Assembly (NCBI GenBank): GCA_037176725.1
Contig: JAZBRS010000035.1
Coordinates: 49,548,001 to 49,612,000 of the forward strand
Length of the DNA: 64,000 bases
Reading direction: 5' to 3'
Source: Posidonia oceanica
Taxonomy: Eukaryota > Streptophyta > Magnoliopsida > Alismatales > Posidoniaceae
The notes beneath the pieces were generated by a model. That model searched no databases, was not told the DNA's origin, and saw only the letters and a list, made by a program, of their open reading frames with translations. The position numbers and the translations under genes are program-made. Shown here piece after piece: positions 1 to 11,959 of this stretch (within the stretch, counting starts at the first letter, position 1; each line of letters opens with the position of its first letter).

Positions 1-1203
1 GGCGTCAACGCGTGCTTGGCAAGGAGTACTGTCTTAGAGTCGAAGCGAGTTGCAGAGCGGGACGATTGATAGGAAGGGAAGGATGATTGAAGATGCATGT
101 ATGCATGATACAGGTTGGTGTGCTTAAGAGATGATTAGTATGCTTTGGTGCCCTCAGCATATGGAGTGCTTTGGTGCCTACTGCAGAGGAAGGGAGTGAT
201 CCCTGACTCACCGGGCCCTACTTGGACTCTTTGCTTGTTGTTGGCACTCCGGAATGGGTGTTGGCAGTATACAGGTGGTGGTGTGGTGAGGACAGGCTAC
301 CTGCCGAGCTCTCAGGACCTACACCTATTCTTTCTGCTCTCTTTTTTGATTTCTCCCTCATGGGTATGCAGTCTTTCTCTGCCCCTAGCTAGGAGATGGT
401 AAGTGTTTGTTTTTGGAGGGAAGTGGTAGACCCTTTTAGGCTTACACCCTTAGGTTTTTTGTAAGGTACGGGGGGATGATGTTGCCTGTATTTTCAGGCT
501 GAACCTTGCCCAACCCCTTTTCCCTCTTTTTTTTTTCTTTTCTTTGCTTGCTTTTTCTCCCTTTTTTTTTGTTTTTGTTCTATCTCTTTTTTTTTTGCTT
601 GTTTGATTTCTTTTTTTTTTCTTTTTTTTTTCACAGGCTTTTGCTATCCCCATTTTGGAGGTAAAAGGAAGGGTGTTTGAGCTGTGGGCTTTGGATCTGC
701 TATGAGATGGGTAGAAGGAGCAAGATTAGACTGCACACCCCTATCTCTAGGGCCGGCTTCTGTCTTCGTCTTCTGTTCCTTGGACGTGCCCAAGCCTAGA
801 TATCTATCCTCACTTTTTTCCAACTCACATCCTAGCATTTTTTTCTCCTTCAGAGGTATATGTCCTTACGAGTTTTAGGCAGTTCACCTGTCCTGATTGA
901 TGGTGGCTCCCTCACTTGCTAAGGTGTCTATGTAGTGTCGGGTGAGGCAGGGTGGACTCTTTCCAGAGCAGGCAAGCACTTCCGATTTTCATCACCGGGC
1001 AGAAGATGCAATATGCGACTTAAGAAAATGACGATGATGATTTGAAAGGAGAGATGCATGTTTAGGATAGAAGAAGCATGAGCGCATGTTCAAGAACAAA
1101 AGTAAGAGACAAGATAGCAGATGTAGGTAGGATGGGAATGCAAGAAGTGAGAATGTAAGTGTGTAGGTGGGAGAAGAGCATCTACAACGGGGCCGCCTTT
1201 GGC
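1..1203 (-). other. Element 1 post-pol spacer (between integrase and aORF)
   Basis: This stretch follows the pol stop of element 1 on the minus strand. It has no convincing ORF. It aligns by eye with 31.8-32.75 kb of element 2 and 47.9-49.08 kb of element 3: shared phrases include CCCTCAGCATATGGAGTGCTT (here near 153-173, split by small differences in the other copies) and the block before the pol end. A T-rich tract at about 520-640 (A/G-rich in element sense) has a shorter counterpart at 48420-48490. The aORF expected next in this element lies outside the window. Confidence 0.7.
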
Positions 1204-2441
1204 TACTGATAGTACTTCTTGAGGTAGCAGAGGTTGACGGGCTCAGACTGCTCGACTTGATCCATATCCTCAAGGGTTACGGTGCCGCCCGAAAAGACTT
1301 GCTTTACTACAAAGGGGCCACGCTAGTTAGGTCGGAATTTCCCTTGACCGTCAGGCAAGTGAATGGCGCGCAGAACAAGGTCCCCTGTCTGGAAGCCTCT
1401 TGGCTGAACTTTCTTCAAGTAAGACCTGGCCATTCTCTTTTGATAGCAGTGAGCATTACGCATAGCTTGCAGCCTGTGCTCATCAATCAGGTTCAGTTGG
1501 ACGTAGTGGTCTTCGACCCATTCTGCTTCATCCAACTCAGCTTCACGTAGGATCCGTAGTGAGGGGATCTCTACCTCAACGGGCAGCACCGCCTCCATGC
1601 CATACACCAGAGAGTATGGGGTGGCGCTTGTTGAAGTGCGGACGGATGTCCTATATGCCTAGAGTGCGTAAGGAAGCTTGTTGTGCCAGTCCTTATGAGT
1701 CTCCGCCATTTTCTTCAGGATTTTGACCAGATTTTTGTTGGCGGACTCCACTGCACCGTTCATCTGTGGCCGGTAAGGCGAGGATCTGTGATGTTTGATA
1801 CTAAAGCTCTGTAGATAGTCTTCGATCCTCTTAGCAATGAAATTTGTGCCATTGTCAGATATAATTGCATGCGGGACCCCGTACCGGGCTATGATATTGT
1901 TTCTGATAAACTTTTCCTTAGCCACGACAGTCACCGTCTTGTAGGAGGTCGCTTCCACCCATTTAGTGAAGTAATCAATCGCTACCAGAATGTAACGATG
2001 GCCATTAGAAGCTGGAGGGTGGATGGCGCCAATGACATCAATCCCCCAGGTGGAGAAGGGCCATGTCGACGACATGCTGTGCAGTTCTTGAGGGGGTGGC
2101 CGAATAAAGTTGCCGTGCACTTGGCAGTTATGGCATCTGCGCACGAATCGGCAGCAGTCAGCTTCCATAGTGAGCCAGTAATATCCTTGCAGCATTATCT
2201 TCTTGGCTAGGAGGACGCCATTCATGTGCGGGCCGCAGGTCCTCGCATGCACTTGAAGCATCAGCGCATCAGCCTCTGATTTGTTTAGGCAGCGCAGGAG
2301 CATTTGATTGTATGATCTTCTGTACAACTGTCCCGCCCCTAATACATACTTTGACACCAGACGCATCAGAGTTCTCTTGTCCACTGGTGAGGTACCGAGT
2401 GGAAAGCTGCCTGATTCCAAGAAAACTTTTATGTCTTTGTA
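1204..2441 (-). pseudogene. Element 1 integrase (pol C-terminal part), with three amber stops
   Basis: Retroviral-type integrase of a Tat-lineage Ty3/gypsy element; it would insert the cDNA into chromosomal DNA. The N-terminal zinc-binding module is visible as His-X6-His, 30 residues, then Cys-X2-Cys (about 2249-2123). The core carries the D,D(35)E triad: Asp in WGIDVIG near 2038, Asp in ISDNG near 1855 and Glu in VESANKN near 1747. The C-terminal part has the GMEAVLPVEVEIPS block typical of plant gypsy integrases, and the frame ends with YYQ-stop at 1204-1206. In-frame TAG codons at 2442-2444, 1659-1661 and 1323-1325 stand where other copies in this window have Trp, so the gene is dead although the triad is intact. 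It is contiguous with and in frame with the upstream RNase H. Confidence 0.92.
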
Positions 2442-2935
2442 CTAGGGCTGCTCCTTTGTTGTTGAATCTGCCTCCTCGATGCTCATATAGTGTGTAGGCT
2501 GCTCAATACGAGGCTGCTCAATACGAGGCTCCTCTATCAGCTTCAGCAGGTGTTCATGATATGGCAATAGCTTCAGATCTTTCGTTTTCCACTCGCCATT
2601 GACTTGAGAGATCACCAACATAGCATTGCCGTGCACCAGCAGCTTCTGTACTTCATGCTCGAGGGCAACATTCAATCCCAGGATGCATGCCTCGTACTCT
2701 GCTTCGTTGTTGGTGCATTTGAAGGTCAGCTTCCTGGAGAAGGGAATCATCTGTCCCTAAGGCATTGTCAGCACTGCGCCTATGCCTCGACCTTTCTTGT
2801 TTACGGCACCATCAAAGTATAGCTGCCATTGCTCCTGATCTTCAGGGTCTTTGTTTTTAGAGTCCTCCATTGCAAACAGAATGTCTTCATCTGGAAACTG
2901 TGTTTGGAGTGGCTGATATTCAGGCAGTGAGAGAT
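2442..2935 (-). pseudogene. Element 1 acquired second RNase H (aRNH)
   Basis: A second RNase H-like domain between the RT-linked RNase H and the integrase, diagnostic of the Tat lineage, where it is thought to replace the decayed first domain in removing RNA from the RNA:DNA hybrid. Motifs in order: LYFDGAV (first Asp), GIGAVL, NNEAEYEA (Glu), then VHGNAMLVISQ, where element 3 has VHGDAMLVISQ. The third catalytic Asp is therefore replaced by Asn here. An in-frame TAG at 2757-2759 replaces the Gln present in element 3. Near 2505-2530 a 15-bp tandem duplication repeats Arg-Ile-Glu-Gln-Pro. Upstream, a 28-bp period duplication at 2974-3024 shifts the frame. Confidence 0.85.
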
Positions 2936-3570
2936 CAGCAAGATGGTCCGCCATAGCTTGACCCTTCATAGATGATGTCGTACTGAGACAGTAGCAAAGG
3001 TGATGTCGTACTGAGACAGTAGCACCTGCCACTTAGCAAATCTGCCGGTTTTTGGAAGAGGAACTTGATTGGATCATGCCGACATAAGAGCTGGACTAGG
3101 TATGCCATCATGTAGTGCCTCAATTTCTGTGCAGCCCAGATGAGGGACAGGCAGGTCTTCTCTATTGTACTGTACCTAGCTTCGCATTCATTGAACTTCT
3201 TACTCAGGTAGTAGATGGTGCGCTCCTTTCTACTAGATTCGTCATGTTGGCCCAAGACGGCGCCCATGGAATGCTGCGTGGTAGAAAGGTAGAGAAGCAA
3301 GGGTCTCCCTGGAGTGGGGGGAACCAAGACAGGAGGCTTAATCAGCAGCTGCTTGATCTTGGCAAATGCAGCCTGACACTCCTCGCTCCAATGAATCTGC
3401 GCATTCTTCTTCAGGAGCTTGAATATGGGTTCACAGATAGGCGTAAGCTGTGCAATGAAGCGACTGATGTATTGTAAACGCCCAAGCAGACCTCTGACCT
3501 CCTTTTCAGTCCGAGGGGGTGGCATATCCACGATGGCTTTGGCCTTCATCGGGTCCACCTCAATCCCCCA
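2936..3570 (-). pseudogene. Element 1 RT thumb/connection and degenerate RT-linked RNase H, frameshifted
   Basis: Begins with the connection segment MPPPRTEKEVRGLLGRLQYI, then the gypsy RNase H motifs LLLYLSTTQHSMGAVL, IYYLSKKF and ARYSTIEKT. The residue that is the first catalytic Asp in active gypsy RNase H is Ser here (and in element 3), as expected for the vestigial domain of Tat elements. Near the 3' end a 23-bp sequence is duplicated (2974-2996 and 3002-3024, 5 bp apart); element 3 has one copy. The 28-bp net period is not a multiple of three and breaks the frame into the acquired RNase H. Confidence 0.85.
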
Positions 3571-4770
3571 CTAGCTAACAATGTAGCCCAGCAGTTTCCC
3601 AGATGACACCTCGAATACACACTTGATGGGGTTCAGCTGCAGCTTGTACTTCCGTAGACGGGTAAAGAGCTTCTTTAGACAGGCAAGATGATCTTCAGGC
3701 TCTTTGGTTTTAGCAATCATGTCGTCTACATAGACCTCCACTTCTTGGTGCATGAGGTCGTGGAACAGTGCAGTCATGGCCTTCTGATAGGTTGCGCCAG
3801 CATTCTTCAGCCCGAACGGCATGACTTGGTAGCAGAAGACTCCCCAAGGGGTGATGAATGAAGTCTTTTCCATGTCTTCTTCTGCCATTTTGATCTGATT
3901 GTATCCAGAAAAGTAGTCCATGAAGGAGAGCATCTTGTAGCCCACTGTATTGTCGACTAGGACGTCAATGTGAGGCAATGGGAAGTCGTCCTTGGGACTC
4001 GCCTTGTTTAGGTCCCTATAGTCGATGCAGATCCGGACGTGGCCATCTTTCTTGGGCACAGGTACAATGTTTGCCAGCCATTCAGGATAAAGGACGACCT
4101 TGAGGAAATTGACTCTGTGCTGTTTCATGATCTCTTTTTTGATCATAAGCAGCCACTGCGGTCGCCATCTTCTCAGCTTCTGCTTTACTGGCTTGGCATC
4201 TGGGTCCAAGGATAGATTGTGCACCACTATCTCTATGTCAAGGCCAACCATATCTTCATAACTCCAAGCGAAGACATCCGCATATTCTTTTAGGAATGCA
4301 ATGAACTCTGCTCGAGCCTGGGGGGACAGCTGGGCACTGATGCGAACTTCTCTGACTTCCTTAGCTGTGCCGATATTGACAACCTCCGTTTCTTCTTCAA
4401 CATGAAGGTTGGGGCCTTCTGGGTCGTCGTCGTAGGGCCGGAACTCGGGCAATGGTTCGTCAGTCTCATCCTCGCCTGTATCATCCTCCTCTCCATAAGC
4501 AATAAGTTTCGAGAGGATCTCTTTCTCAAAAGAAGGATTTGCGATGTCGAAAGAGTGTATATGTTCCACCGCTTGGCCCTGGTGACACTTCAGGATGGTC
4601 ATGCTTACTCTAGTATTCTTGTAGCCTCGGTGCGCGACCTCCGTCCCGGCAACTTCTTCTGTCTGCTCTGGCCTAACTGGTTCTGCTGAGTGCTTTGTTG
4701 ATACTGTTGAGGGCCTTGCTGGTTCCGCCACTGATACTGCTGATGGCTTTGCTACTGAGGCTGCTGACAA
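3571..4770 (-). pseudogene. Element 1 reverse transcriptase
   Basis: Reverse transcriptase of the Ty3/gypsy type. About 165 residues of acidic pre-RT region come first, then the RT core: VPKKDGHVRICIDYRDLNKA, the FMDYFSGYNQI palm motif, FCYQVMPFGLKNAGATYQ, and YVDD at 3721-3732 (residues 347-350 of this 399-residue segment). Both catalytic aspartates of YVDD and the upstream palm Asp are present. The segment is bounded by TAG codons at 4873-4875 and 3571-3573; element 3 has Gln at both places, so these are mutations, not real ends. Confident by motif order and by alignment with element 3. Confidence 0.95.
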
Positions 4771-6039
4771 TTCTATTGTTGATTCTGCTTTCTGCTCTGT
4801 TACTACTGCTGCTTGGATTGCTAGTGCTTCCTCCTCTGAGTCTTCTAGTGTGCTCGTGGAGGGTATGTCGGACTAGCGGCTGATCTGGGTTCTGCCGCTT
4901 GCTACACTGCCTAAGTGAGGCATGTGCTGCACAAACCACCTAGACCCGCCTTCTGGTTGGAGGGTAATGAGCTCATCCGGTCTAGGGGAGTTCGGTATTG
5001 CTGAATCTTCTTCCAAGACCATGATGGAGGCATGGTCTTCTTGCAAAGGAGGGTCCGTAGCCACAGCTTTCCCTTTCCTTTCTGCGGCTTGGTGCCCTGC
5101 CAGGTCTTCTGCTATCGATTTGAGCTGTTCTTGATAAAGTAACTCTAAGTCGGACATCCATGAATCGACCTGGGCTTCTATCACCACTCCTTCCTCCTCA
5201 TCCGAGGGTGAGTCGACGTAGTAGGCGTTGGGGGCCTGTGGAACTGGCCCGGCTGCAAGATGGATCACTGCCCTTGGTATTTGCATGGTCTGGCTCACTA
5301 GCGCGCCTGATAGCGGCAGCTTCGGCAAGGGAGATCCAAACTGACTAGTCAGCGGGGCTACAGATGGGTATGCTGCCAGGGTCACTGTTGTAGTTAGAGG
5401 GCAAGTAGAGGTGCTCTTCTGAGGGCTCAAAGGCTGGGAGACTATGATGCTCAATCGATCCTCTGCATCTGGTTGTGACGATGAGAGTGCGGCCTCTAAC
5501 GCCACGGGGTCCTGCCATGAGGGTTGCTGTTCTGCGGCAGGAGGATGTGAAGCAGACTGCGCCGGCTGCATTCTTGGTGGTGCGGCTGCTGAAGCGGGCC
5601 AAGTCACGCTACTAACTGAGTTGACTGACTGTCCCTCCAGAGAGAGTGACAGCGGCACTGATTCGACTGTGACTGCAGGTAGCCTGCCTGATTGTGCCAG
5701 AAGGAGTGTCTTTGACTTTTGAGCTGCTGCTGCTGCCTGTACTTGTAGTGCGGATGTGGCTGCAGGAATGTTAGGGCTTGTCAATTCTGCCACAGTGCCT
5801 GCTGATTTGTCTACTGTATCTACTGAAGGAAGAGCCAAACAAACTGACCAGGGCGCTTCCGTGTTGATCAGAGCCTTACTGCCAGTTGGGACTGCCTCTG
5901 TTGTGCTAGACTGCTCATCATCGGAGTAGTAGTCCTCAATGCAGACCCAATCTTCTGTTGGCACCGTGACTTGATCGTCAGTTGATCCCAGAACTCCTGC
6001 ACTGGTGAAGTTAGTGAGATCTCTGGGGATGGTAGGTTC
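4771..6039 (-). pseudogene. Element 1 protease-RT linker (Ser/Ala/Pro-rich, low complexity)
   Basis: In-frame continuation of gag-pol between protease and RT, about 400 codons rich in Ser, Ala, Pro and Gln. Landmarks shared with element 3 are an acidic WVCI-DY patch near the start, a YYVDSPSDEE patch near 5230 and GGSRWFVQ near 4950. No enzymatic domain is recognisable. A TAG at 4873-4875 interrupts it. The stretch nearest the RT (about 4690-4860) is a short degenerate Ser/Ala/Thr repeat that is strongly expanded in element 3. Confidence 0.75.
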
Positions 6040-7422
6040 CTAATCCTTCATTTGAAAGCAGTGATCTTTGTCGGGCTTGGGCACATAACCGAGGCCTTCA
6101 GATTTCCTCTGCTCTGCCGCTACGATCGGCTCTGTGATCCCCTGGCCGTGACGCCCGAGCAGTGTACCCTTTATGTAACCCCACCTGTGACATACATTCT
6201 CGACCATTCGAAAGGGGTTGTTGTGAACGGCCAAGGAGTTGGCGTGTTCAAGATCAGGAATGAAGTTAACTGGCTCGCATCGGTTAACGCGATACAAGGC
6301 TTCGGAAGTCTCAGGGTCAAATGGGATAGCTTGTGAAGAGACGGGGGAGACTGCCTCGATCCACTCCTTCTCAAAGTTGTCCGCCATGACGACAATGACA
6401 TCATCGCCGCGACGGTACTTTATCATTCGATGGAGGGTCGAGGGAAGGACCTGATGCTTGTGGAGCCAAGGGTGCCCAAGCAGGAGATTGAAGTTCGGCT
6501 TCAAGTCGACGACATAGAATTCTACATCGAAAACGACCGGGCCAATGGCAAGAGGAATAATCAGGATCCCCAGAGCGTCATGGTGGGTGTTGTCAAAAGC
6601 TGTCATTCCCTTCACGACTGGTGTGATGTCCTCGGCTTTGAATCCGAGCTTGGTTGCAATACGCAAGGGGCAGACGTTAAGGCCTGACCCGTTATCAACC
6701 AGTGTTAGGGGAATGCGAATGTTTTTGAACTGAACCGTGACGAACAGGGGTTGATTGTGATTAATCCCCGTCGGAGGCAACTCATCACTTGTAAAAGAGA
6801 TGACCTGGGGCTCCGCAATCATCCCTACCTTGCTTTCCAAAGCTGAAGGCTCAATAGATTGGGACACATGGGCAGCCTGGAACACGCGAAGGAAAGCCTC
6901 GCGGTGTTCGGCAGAGGTGTGGATTAGGTCCCAAATGGAAATGTCGGCTTTGACCTTCTTAAGTTGGGAGGTTATGTCTACTTTGGGTTGGTTTTTCTTG
7001 GCAGCAGGAGGGGTTGTTTTGGCAAGCTCTAAAGGGGTAGTGGTAGGAGATTGGGCCGCTACAGGTTGGGCAGGGATTTGGCTTGCTAAAGGTTGGTTTG
7101 AGGTTGGGTCTGCTATGGGCTGGTTAGAGGGTGGGGGCATAGTAGATTTAGGGTGACTTGACCTAATGGCTGGTGCTGGAGGCCTGTAGACCCTCCCCGA
7201 TCGCGTTACTTCCGCACACATTTCTGTGGCGTAGCTGTAAGGGACGCGATGGGTGTCCAGGGTTAAATCAATAACCACTGGAGCACTTGCTACGAGCACA
7301 GGAGGGGTTACAGGGGGATCTACTAGGTATTGAGGTCTATCTAAATGGTAAGGTTGTTGGGGTGGGAAGGCAGGGGCTGACTGAGGTCTGCCTAGAAGAT
7401 GTATGGGGGATTCTAGCTGAGG
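6040..7422 (-). pseudogene. Element 1 aspartic protease with G-patch
   Basis: Pepsin-type retroelement protease that would process the Gag-Pol polyprotein. The flap-side motif FVTVQFKNIRIPLTLV leads into the active site DNGSGLNVC (Asp codon near 6694-6696); D-N-G-S in place of D-T/S-G is the usual Tat form. LLLGHPWLH follows about 70 residues later. A G-patch-like segment (GTLLGRHGQGITEPI, about 6170-6085) lies downstream, as in other Tat elements, and may bind nucleic acid. The upstream half is a Pro/Ala-rich linker with the conserved AEVTRSGRVYRP motif. The frame ends at TAG 6040-6042, where element 3 has Gln. Confidence 0.9.
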
Positions 7423-9915
7423 TCACCCTAAGAGGTGAATAGGGGATCTAGGCTGGGCTCTAGCTAGGAGGTGTATAGGGGGTTGAGCCTGAGGAGCCAC
7501 AGTAGGAGGTGCGAAGGGGCGCTCCGGCCTAGCACGCGGTCGGATCGTGTGAACTCCCGACTCGGAGCCGGCAATTGCTGCAAGGTAGAGATTGATAGGG
7601 AAAGGCTTAGAGATATCAGAAATAAGATCAGAAGGGTCTACGACAGAGGTAGTAGGCCTAGAAGGAAAGACAGAATGAATGCCTGAGGTTCCTGCCCCTC
7701 TCGGATAAGTGTGCTCCAGCAGAGGTTGGTGGATGATGCCAAAATGAGGGGGAACAGCTGAATGTGCAGATGCATGTGTGTGTGCTTGAGTGGATGCCTC
7801 GTGCGTGTCAATCACAATCGTTCCCGATTCGATTAGATCCTGAATAGCGTTCCGTAGGGAGTAGCAATTGTCCATCGAATGCCCGACGCTTCGATGGAAA
7901 TTGCAGAAGAGGTTCGCCTTAAACCAATGCGGCAAAGCATTTGGGGGCGGGCAAACCTCCGGAAACTTCAGGAGCGATGCAACCTTCGGCAAGATGACCG
8001 TGAGCGGTTCCACCAGTGGGGCGAATTTCCGCTTCTCAATGGGTGGCCTTCTTTGCCTCTAGTATGAGCCTTGCTGAACAGGTGCGGCGGGGTAGACCAG
8101 TCTAGCAGTGGTTGTGATCTGTGGTGTGGGTGGATTCCTAGGTGCAGGAGCATACACCATCTGAACTGAGGCAGGCCAGGACGGCAAGTGAACAGGCACA
8201 GCAGGAGAGTCGACGAAAGCAACAGCGGTTTTCGGCAAGTCCTTCTTCTTCGGACGGTTGTTGCTGCTGCCGCTGTTGTTGTTGGAAGCACTGCTGTTGG
8301 CACTATTACTATTGATCGCGGCCTGCTTAGCGGACGCAGAGAGAGCCGGGAAGTTGCCACTCCGCAAAGAACTCTCCACGCGCGCTCCAACTCGGATGAG
8401 TGCTGCAAAAGTAGTGACTGGCAGGATGCTAAGCAGAGCTCCAAGAGATGGCTGCGCCCCTTTGATAACGATCTCAATAGACTCCTCGTCAGAGGGTCTA
8501 TCTCGGACCTATGAGGCAAGGGCGCGCCAGCGGCCGACGTACTCCCCGAACGGCTCGCTGGAATTTTGCTTAATTGTGATCAAGTCCGCCCGCTTTGGGA
8601 CTAGATCGAGGTTGAAGGAGTACTGTTCCAAGAACGCTTGTCTAAGGTCGTTCCAAGTCTTGATGGCTGACATATCAAGCAATGTGAACCACTTGAGTGC
8701 CGGCCCGGTCAAGCTCTTCTGGAACAGGCGGATCAGCAACCTCTTGTCAGCCTGAAGCTGAGCGAGATCACCGCAATACGCCTTCAGGTGTGCTACGGGG
8801 CAGCCCCTACCATTGTATTTCTCAAAGTCTGGGATTTTGAACTTCGGAGGGAGTACCGCCTCTAGAAAGCAACAGAGGTCCCGAAATTGGTAGGTCTGGT
8901 GCTCAGTACCCTGCACTAGTCGTAGTGCCTTCTCCAAGACATCCATCCGGCTATTAATGGGGTCTGGATTTGCTGCCATAGGAGAGGGATTGGCAGGAGT
9001 AGTGAGCACATACGCCGAATGGGTCACACCTAAGTGCTCCTCCGGATCTACCATAGCGTCGCCTGGTGGAGCAACGGGATGGCCGGCATATCTGTGCTGG
9101 GGAACTGTGTATGCAGGGATGAATGTAGGGTTCTGGGCTTGATGCAAGGGAGGAGGGTAGAAGACATGCTGTGCTGTGGGAGGGGTAGGATGCTGGAGCA
9201 CCAGTTGCTGTACAGGCAGGGTGCCGGACAGCAAGCCAGTGGAGTACTGGGCTCCAACCAGCCCAAAGGACTGACCACCAAGAGGAAGAGGAGCATGCTA
9301 TGCTAAGTGCTGTGCAGAAGGAGGCGGTAACCGGGCCCCCATCGTCAGAACTGTGAGCGATTGAGACGATGGTCGAGGCAGAGGTGTGGAGGTAGATGCA
9401 TGAAATGTAGGAATTGGCCTCAAAGGAACCTCAGGAGCGATAGGAGTAGATGAGGGACGAACCGATAGAGCCATGCCCTGCAGTCTCTGGGCAAGCTCCA
9501 TCAGGTGCTGGTACTGAGCCTCAGGCGTTCCGTCAGCAAGAACGCTGGAGTGCAGTGCCGGCGAGGATTGAGTGGCAAATGCCACGGACACAGACTGTCC
9601 GGGAGGAGTAGGCGCTATAGCAAAAGTCGCAGCAGTGGTAGGAGGGATGTCAAAGGCGACGTATCCCTGGGAAGGAGGGGGCAATGGTGTCTCCAAAATG
9701 CGAGTAACGATCATCAAGATAGACTCGGCGACCAGATCCGAAGGAAGAGATGCTTGCCACTGTCCCGGGACATACTGAGATCCTAGAGGCGTCAGGGGAG
9801 GAAACCCTGGCGTCGGAGGGGGAGCAAGAGGGGCAGAAGGAGCAACCGGAAGGGCTGGAGCGGAAACACCCTCCATGATAGGAGTGAAGAGAGGCTCACT
9901 GACGTACTGGGCCAT
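7423..9915 (-). pseudogene. Element 1 gag
   Basis: Capsid/nucleocapsid protein of the element. I choose the Met of MAQYVSEPL (ATG at 9913-9915) because the same MAQ start is present in element 3 and in the plus-strand gag fragment. About 370 residues of Pro-rich low-complexity sequence come first, then a Retrotrans_gag domain (about 8793-8512: NGRGCPVAHLKAYCGDL, GPALKWFTLLD, FLEQYSFNLD), a short Asn/Ser-rich patch, and a zinc knuckle CNFHRSVGHSMDNC (7905-7864) in which His replaces the second Cys. Stops: TAG at 9298, 8509 and 8059, and TGA at 7423 (a CGA Arg neighbour form). The 8509 and 8059 TAGs recur at the same sites in element 3. Confidence 0.92.
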
Positions 9916-11220
9916 TGCTGACCTAGAGCGCGTGAGAATAGGGCTGCGACGGGTATGCAAACGGCGATTCCTAATAGGAGCTATCGTTGCAAAGGCGGAT
10001 AGCTCAGAAGGGGAATGGTCACGAACAAGGTCGCAACAGGGGTGTCAGAAAGGGACGGTACTCAAGCTCCAGCAAGGGGAACTCGCTTACCGATCACTGC
10101 TGACACAAACAGAGACAAATAGGGATTAGAAACTGAAAGACAGATGCAAATGAGTTAAGTTAGATGGCATGAATGATATGCATGCTTTCTAGTATGCCCC
10201 CCTCACCTATCTAGTGTATCCTAGTAGGTGGTCTACTTCGGGTATCCCCAGGTGTACGGGTCACCGACTCAGGTCAGAAAAAATAGGCTCCCTGTCGAAC
10301 TCCTAGCCAAAGCTGAGGAAATAACAGGGTGGTGCGTTGGTGGCCCTGACCCCGCCAAAGCGTGGGTAGTACACTCCACTACACCAACACGACCCCTGGA
10401 CAAAGGGGGGACAGACAGACTGACTTGACCCACGCCAAAAGCGGTGGAACAAGGGGTCGGGACCGTCCTTCGCAGACTAGTAGGTAGACTCAGATGAGAA
10501 GAATGCATGCCCTATATGATGCTTATGCGAATGCTTAAAGTTTTTTATCTTGCGCATTTTATTAGACCAAGGGGGTGCAAGATTGTTTGAAGTCTTTAGT
10601 TGCTCCTAGAAGTTCTTTTTACTTGCCATTTTTAGTTAACCACAGGGAGAGCAAAACAATCTCTACTATCCTAGGCATGGCATGTGCGAAAGGGAAGAAA
10701 ATCAGTTAAATATGGCAAACAAACAACATACAACATAGCAAAAGGCAAGTGCATGGCATGTGCGAGTGTTCGTGAGCATAATATTGAAGAAAAAGCATTC
10801 ATCATGTCAAAAGGCATATATACAGGGCATGTGTGTGCGTAGTGACATAGCAAATGTGTAAAAGAAAGCATTCATCATTCAAAAAGCATGCATTGTTGCC
10901 AAACAAGTATGTAGACATGCATTGTGTAGGAAATAAAGCAATAATAAGTAAGCAAGATAAGGAGAGTAAAGACAAGTAAGCAAATAAGGGCAGAAGCAAG
11001 GAAATAAGCAAGCAATCAAGCAAACTAGATAGAGCAAAAGCCAAGGCAAAGCATACGAGGGAGGTGCAAAACCTAAGTAGTGTAGCCACGAAGCGACTCG
11101 CTAGGAGTTTGCACAGAAAAGCGAGCTAAACAGGCAAAGGAGGCACAAAAGGCAGACAAAGGCAAGTAGAACTGCGAAAGCAGCGAGCGAAAAGCCAAAA
11201 ACGAAAGCCGGAGTCTAGCA
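9916..11220 (-). other. Element 1 5' leader
   Basis: Untranslated leader between PBS and gag. No ORF is supported. The part at about 10180-10510 is conserved with element 3 (57.75-58.07 kb) and, reversed, with the plus-strand debris (23.59-23.88 kb), including a GGGTCGTGTTGGTG-type block in element sense. From about 10660 to 11060 it is AG-rich with repeated GCAAG words. The leader probably contains packaging and dimerisation signals, but none can be named from sequence. Confidence 0.75.
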
Positions 11221-11238
11221 TCCCCAGCGAAGTCGCCA
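11221..11238 (-). promoter_or_regulatory. Element 1 primer-binding site
   Basis: On the minus strand the LTR ends in ATTACTACA, one G follows, and then TGGCGACTTCGCTGGGGA. A TGG start just inside the LTR is the signature of a tRNA-primed minus-strand start site. Sites of this form occur in Ogre/Tat elements; a tRNA-Arg primer has been proposed for that group, which I recall rather than tested. Confidence 0.85.
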
Positions 11239-11959
11239 CTGTAGTAATCCCGATGTTCAGATCGTCCATGCACATTGCCAGGAGCTTGCGTGCACCGATC
11301 GGAATCAGGCTCACTATAAGCGGCTATGTCCGAGGAGGAAGGCTCAACTCGAAAACACTTAAAACAGAGGAGAAAAGATAAGAAAAGAGGAAGATAAAAC
11401 AATTCAAAGTTGCCACCGTGTCTATTATCGGGAGACAAGGAAAACCGGGGGAAATGCGTGAGTTAACATGCAAAACCAAGCAAAGGATGCAATGCAAAGC
11501 AATGCAAAAGAAAACAAATGGAAATGAATGCAAATGATATAACTCATGCCTAGGATAAGGGCAATATGGTCATTACGAGCAAAAAAACTAGGCAAGGACT
11601 CCTGTTACGTGCGGGGACGGTGTTAGGCACCCCCGACACGCCCGAGAATCGGTCTTTCTAGGCTTACGCTCGCATACGCAGGGAATTGCAGGTTTGAATG
11701 CCTAAATGCCAATGAATGCTTGAATGAATGCTCATAGGTGTGCTCTAAGTGGTGGGATGCAATGCAGGAAAGTAAATGTGCAGTCTAAGTGCTCAGCAAC
11801 GCTGTCTGTATTCCGAACTGGGCGAAACCTGGCTCGTAAGAACTCCAAGCAGTAAGCATCACTGCCCTATATGCAAATGCAAGCGGAAAAGCAAAACGGT
11901 GGTAAAACCAAGCAATGCAGGCGATATGCAAGAGAAAGCGGCGTAAAACACGCGAAATA

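Noticed and set aside
520..640. Poly(T) tract as the poly(A) tail of a LINE or retrogene
   Set aside because: It lies inside the conserved spacer of the element and has a counterpart in element 3; no LINE sequence is next to it.
3571..4770. Integrated pararetrovirus (YVDD reverse transcriptase)
   Set aside because: Integrase, PBS, polypurine tract and LTRs are all present, which identifies a Ty3/gypsy LTR retrotransposon.
1204..9915. TAG reassigned or read through as a sense codon
   Set aside because: The TAGs replace both Gln and Trp, which no single suppressor would serve, and sister copies have sense codons there. Mutation at CHG sites is simpler.
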